A stretch of 64,000 nt of DNA from Aulostomus chinensis (taxonomy: Eukaryota > Chordata > Actinopteri > Syngnathiformes > Aulostomidae), in the NCBI GenBank assembly GCA_037954235.1, contig JBBMOA010000012.1:13344644-13408643 (forward strand). The letters are read 5' to 3'. Under the pieces are notes generated by a model. That model was not told where the DNA came from. It saw only the letters and a list, made by a program, of their open reading frames with translations, and did not search any database. Position numbers and translations under genes: made by a program. Positions 60,569 through 64,000 of the stretch are shown here, piece by piece (the stretch's first letter is position 1; each line of letters begins with the position of its first letter).

Positions 60569-61179
60569 GGCCAGGCTGTGTGATATATTGACAGGTGAAG
60601 CCTTTGTCCTTGCAAACCTGTGTTCCTCCCAGCAGGAGAACTGAATGCTAAACCTGGAGATTGTCAGCACAGAAACACCCGAGCAGGGCGCCCCTTTTCA
60701 CTGCACAATTACATTTGATTTGACTTGCCAGGGCTGCGGGGAAAAAAACCTTCAAATGGAGTCGTTATGACCTCTCGGACAGCCATTAGCGGCTAACGCA
60801 GCATTATTCCACCTGCATTTAAAAGCAGCGGATTTGGAAAATCTTGTCAAGGGAAATATCTGTCTTCTGGTACAAATGCAGCGACGCAGAGCTGTGGGTG
60901 GGTGGGGTGGCGGGGAAGGAAAAAAAGTAGTTGCATGCAATTTGAGCACTTTAAGAAAACATGAGCCTTGCTTATTTGGTGAAAGATGTCTGCACTTTGA
61001 AAGGTCTTTCAGGTGAAGTATATTCAGTCTTTTGATAGATATCAAGTGTTAATAAACTTGAATATATTCCTTTAGGACTTGCAGGTGCTGTGTGTGTGTG
61101 TGTGTGTCCTTGTGTGTGTGTGTTTGTGTGCAGTGAAGAAGGAGAAACATGCTCACAGATGTGGAAAAAAGAAACTGAA

Positions 61180-61184
<5 letters not shown>

Positions 61185-61250
<66 letters not shown>
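61185..61250. repeat. (CA)n microsatellite
   Basis: A pure CA tract of about 66 bp. An interrupted GT tract lies about 100 bp upstream (61087-61130). Confidence 0.96.
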
Positions 61251-61253
<3 letters not shown>

Positions 61254-64000
61254 TGTGCCCTCATCACATTTAAGCTAATTTCCTTTTCATCACGGAGAGA
61301 GGAAAATGAGTGTTTGCCCCATCCCTGCTGGGGGACAAAGTCAAGAGCCCCGGTCGGTTTGGGCTAGATTAACAGGTAACATTTGGCTCCCACTCTCTTA
61401 TCACAGCATGAAAATCAAACCGTGTGTTTTTTCCCCTTCTATCGCTCTCTCCTTCTTCCCCTCCCTAATGTTCCCTTCACTTAGAGATGAAATCGCTTGC
61501 TGCACAAACCCATTTAGAGCGAGGAGAGAAGGTGAGCGGGATAATCAGGCTGGCCACTGGGCCGTGTTTCCTAAATGCTCACCAAAACATTACTGTGCAC
61601 AGGCATAAAATTAGCGCCGCCACCTTAAAATGTTGACATTTAGCATGACTTTTTGGAGAGTGACACCCTCATATTTTCTTGTTGGATATCATTAAATTTC
61701 AACTGCCCTATGGCTGCGCCTTTCCATTAATAACCAATTCAGTGTGTTACTTCTCTCACCACCACCACCACCACCCCTCCTCACCACCATCCTCTCGTTC
61801 CCGCTCTCTCTCTTGCCACCTTTTTAAAGTAATGAGTCCATTGCTTTGCCTTAATAAATTGAATCGTATTCTCAAGGCCATATGAAGATAGAGCCACAGA
61901 TGGACAGGCGGTATGGAGGAAATAACCATAAATCCTTTACTGTCAGAGAGGCAGGCTGAGGTGACAAAAGAAGACTATCGTGATGCTCAATCGGGATCTC
62001 AATAAGATTACAAAAAAAAAAAAGACATGGTGATGAAAGGTTGGCTCACTTTTTTCTGGTGTGGACAAAGAACATGTTTTTTACTGCTTTTGTTAGGGAG
62101 AAAAAAAACAGATACTATCGATCAAATTTAGGAATGTGGGGCTGCTAAAATCCTTTTAAAAGAAATACTGTCAGGATTTATTGAAGAGTAAGAATCACAA
62201 TTGGTGCTGGAAAGGTGAGGACAAAGGTGACGGACCTCATAGGATATGTGGGAATAACCCCCGCAGGTCCCCAAAACCGGGTAGGACAGAGTTTAATGTA
62301 TGTAATTTTTTTTTATTAAATTTTGACACTGACCTGTTGGGACCACTTTGAATTCTAGAGCAGTAAACAAGGAGAGACCAGAGCAGGGACCAGGACACAG
62401 AACCCCTCATTTTCCCACCACCAGATTCCCTACCAAGCAGAAGGCAACACGCCTCTCGACCTGTGTGTTGAGCACATGGCCACCACCCCCTCTTATATTT
62501 CTGTGACACTCATCAGGTGTTCCTGTACTCTGAGTTCTGTTAGTACTAACCGTGTTCCTAAATGTGCACCTAGTTCATAAGGTGCCTGCACGTGTGCTCA
62601 TCTGCGCTGGTTTTGGATTGTGACCTCACCCAAATTTGCGCTCCTGAGTAAATCAGACCCTCATCACGTTTGAAGATTACACTGGAACTGATGATCTGCC
62701 CTGATATCGTGCAATCATGTCAAACTAACAGAGAAAATTTTTGAACTTTGTAGCGCAAATGATGAAAGTGTGTTTCATCATTTGTTTAAAAAGGAAAAGA
62801 GAACAAAACAGAGAAAAAGAGAGAGACAGAGAGATGGAAACTGAGAGATCAAGAGGCGAGGGAGCAGAATCCATGTTGACTTCCATTCTGGAGGAAGATA
62901 TCTTGTCTTTTTATGCAGCCCATGTCATATTTATTGCATAAAGGTCAGAGTGTTCATTTGTTCAAAGTCAGCGTTTTCCCTCTCTCCTATCCTCCATGTA
63001 ATAAATGCAGGGGCTGTGTCATTATCGGACCTCTGAGGATTACAGGCTTGGCTGACTGTGATGACTGCATAAAAGCGTACAGGACTTTTGTTTCTGCCAG
63101 CGCACACCTTCAAATGAGCTCTTAAAGTGAACAGTAGTGGAGACAAAATGGCATTTTGTAGAGAGGCGATCACAGTGGTAGTACCTGCAAGGAGAAAGGG
63201 CGCCAAGGTGAGAAATCCACCAACCTTCGTTTGGACTGTGAGGGGGAGAAACGACACGACAGGCAGGTGGATAGATTTCTGTAATTCAGCTATTGACTAA
63301 GAGCCCTGACTGTCAAGAAGATAATACTGGGAGAAGGGTGCTACGGCGAGGCTGTAAAGGTGGTTTAGATTGTCTTTGCATATTGACCTCCGTTGACCAG
63401 CACCATTTATTGACAGAAAAATCCAAGAGATTAAATTAGCCTCGGCTATTGATTGGGCATTTTGCCTGAATCATTCCCATTTCAACGGGGGATCATTTGT
63501 ACTGTATACGCCACTAATCTCTCTGACCCACTAATCATCAAGCCATTTATTTCTCACTCTTTGTTTAGTCCTTCTTTGTTTAGCATTTATTAATTCATTA
63601 GAGCGACTCCTCGCGCAGCTTAACACAGGAAGTGACTGGGGAGTCCTGTTTCGACCCGATAGCAATATGCATTCCGCTTAAAAATACGCTGCCGAATATG
63701 CACCCGACATCACAATACATATAGCAATTACATATTGATAATTAAGCATTCAAACAAACAAACAGAGAGGAAATCCCCCCCTGTAATCACCAGGTTTTAA
63801 TAGAACAAGTATTAGCTTGGTGTGCTTGGCCAGATAGCCTGCTGCTAGATCAGAGCGTCGCTGGGTTTGGGTTCGGAGAGGAGGAGGAGGAAGGGGGGGG
63901 GGGGGCATGCTGGTGTCATTGCAATCCTAGAGGGAGAAGCTGCTGCTGAACGAGCGTCGACGCCGGCTGGCGCTAATCCAGTGCTGGATATACTTAGCTG

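Larger units (their letters stand above)
57291..64000 (-). other. dach1: Part of a large dach1 intron
   Basis: At least 6.7 kb with no exon that I can support. Contents are a GGGA tract near 57776-57797, a CA tract (57889-57949), a GA tract (60521-60566) flanked by broader GA-rich sequence, CA/GT tracts (61087-61130 and 61185-61250), a G run near 63892-63905, and several AT-rich, repeat-free stretches with TAAT cores (58.45-58.62, 61.27-61.75 and 63.42-63.74 kb) that could be conserved regulatory elements. Confidence 0.7.

Noticed and set aside
60251..60670. 139-residue open frame on the minus strand, and its overlapping 194-residue neighbour
   Set aside because: Composition is dominated by serine/leucine from GA/CT-rich sequence; no domain or splice evidence.
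1..64000. A new multi-gene defence, biosynthetic or mobile system
   Set aside because: The window holds ordinary teleost genes, SINE/LINE remnants and microsatellites; nothing groups into an undescribed system beyond the receptor cluster and repeat modularity reported.

Overview
This window looks like nuclear DNA from a teleost fish. It has spliced vertebrate genes with GT-AG introns, long non-coding stretches, very dense CA/GT and CT/GA microsatellites, and tRNA-derived SINEs with GATG tails of a kind common in fish genomes. Nothing bacterial, viral or organellar was seen. I found no CRISPR array, operon or new multi-gene system. The interest lies in a receptor cluster, a developmental gene tail, and a well-preserved record of retroposon insertions.

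Layout. 1-9.65 kb: no identifiable gene; microsatellites, a GAACATT/GAACGTT-rich repeat (about 5.14-5.83 kb), two perfect hairpins and one weak orphan exon candidate (minus strand, about 2.36-2.53 kb). 9.68-11.57 kb: a GPR183-like class A receptor on the plus strand in three coding exons, with a SINE inserted in coding intron 1. 11.6-19.9 kb: non-coding, with two further SINEs, a duplicated fish repeat and a 5'-truncated LINE with perfect target-site duplications. 19.95-21.07 kb: gpr183 (oxysterol receptor, EBI2), one coding exon. 21.5-29.2 kb: non-coding, with SINEs, a 21-bp minisatellite and long CA/GT tracts. 29.35-30.37 kb: gpr18, one coding exon. 30.7-44.7 kb: non-coding, with two more minisatellites and candidate conserved elements. 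46.88-57.29 kb: the last five coding exons of dach1 on the minus strand. 57.3-64 kb: part of a large dach1 intron, with homeodomain-like AT-rich stretches.

How the genes relate. The three receptors lie head to tail on the plus strand. All belong to the purinergic-like branch of class A GPCRs, and GPR183 and GPR18 are known neighbours in mammals, so this is a conserved immune/lipid receptor cluster with one extra, intron-containing fish paralogue. dach1 encodes a transcriptional co-repressor of the retinal determination (SIX/EYA/DACH) network. It runs toward the cluster tail to tail, with about 16.5 kb between stop codons. No functional link between dach1 and the receptors is evident; in mammals the two loci are far apart on the same chromosome, so their closeness here is a local synteny feature.

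Confidence is high for gpr183, gpr18 and the dach1 exons, good for the GPR183-like gene model, and lower for UTRs, candidate conserved elements and repeat families, none of which could be searched against a database.
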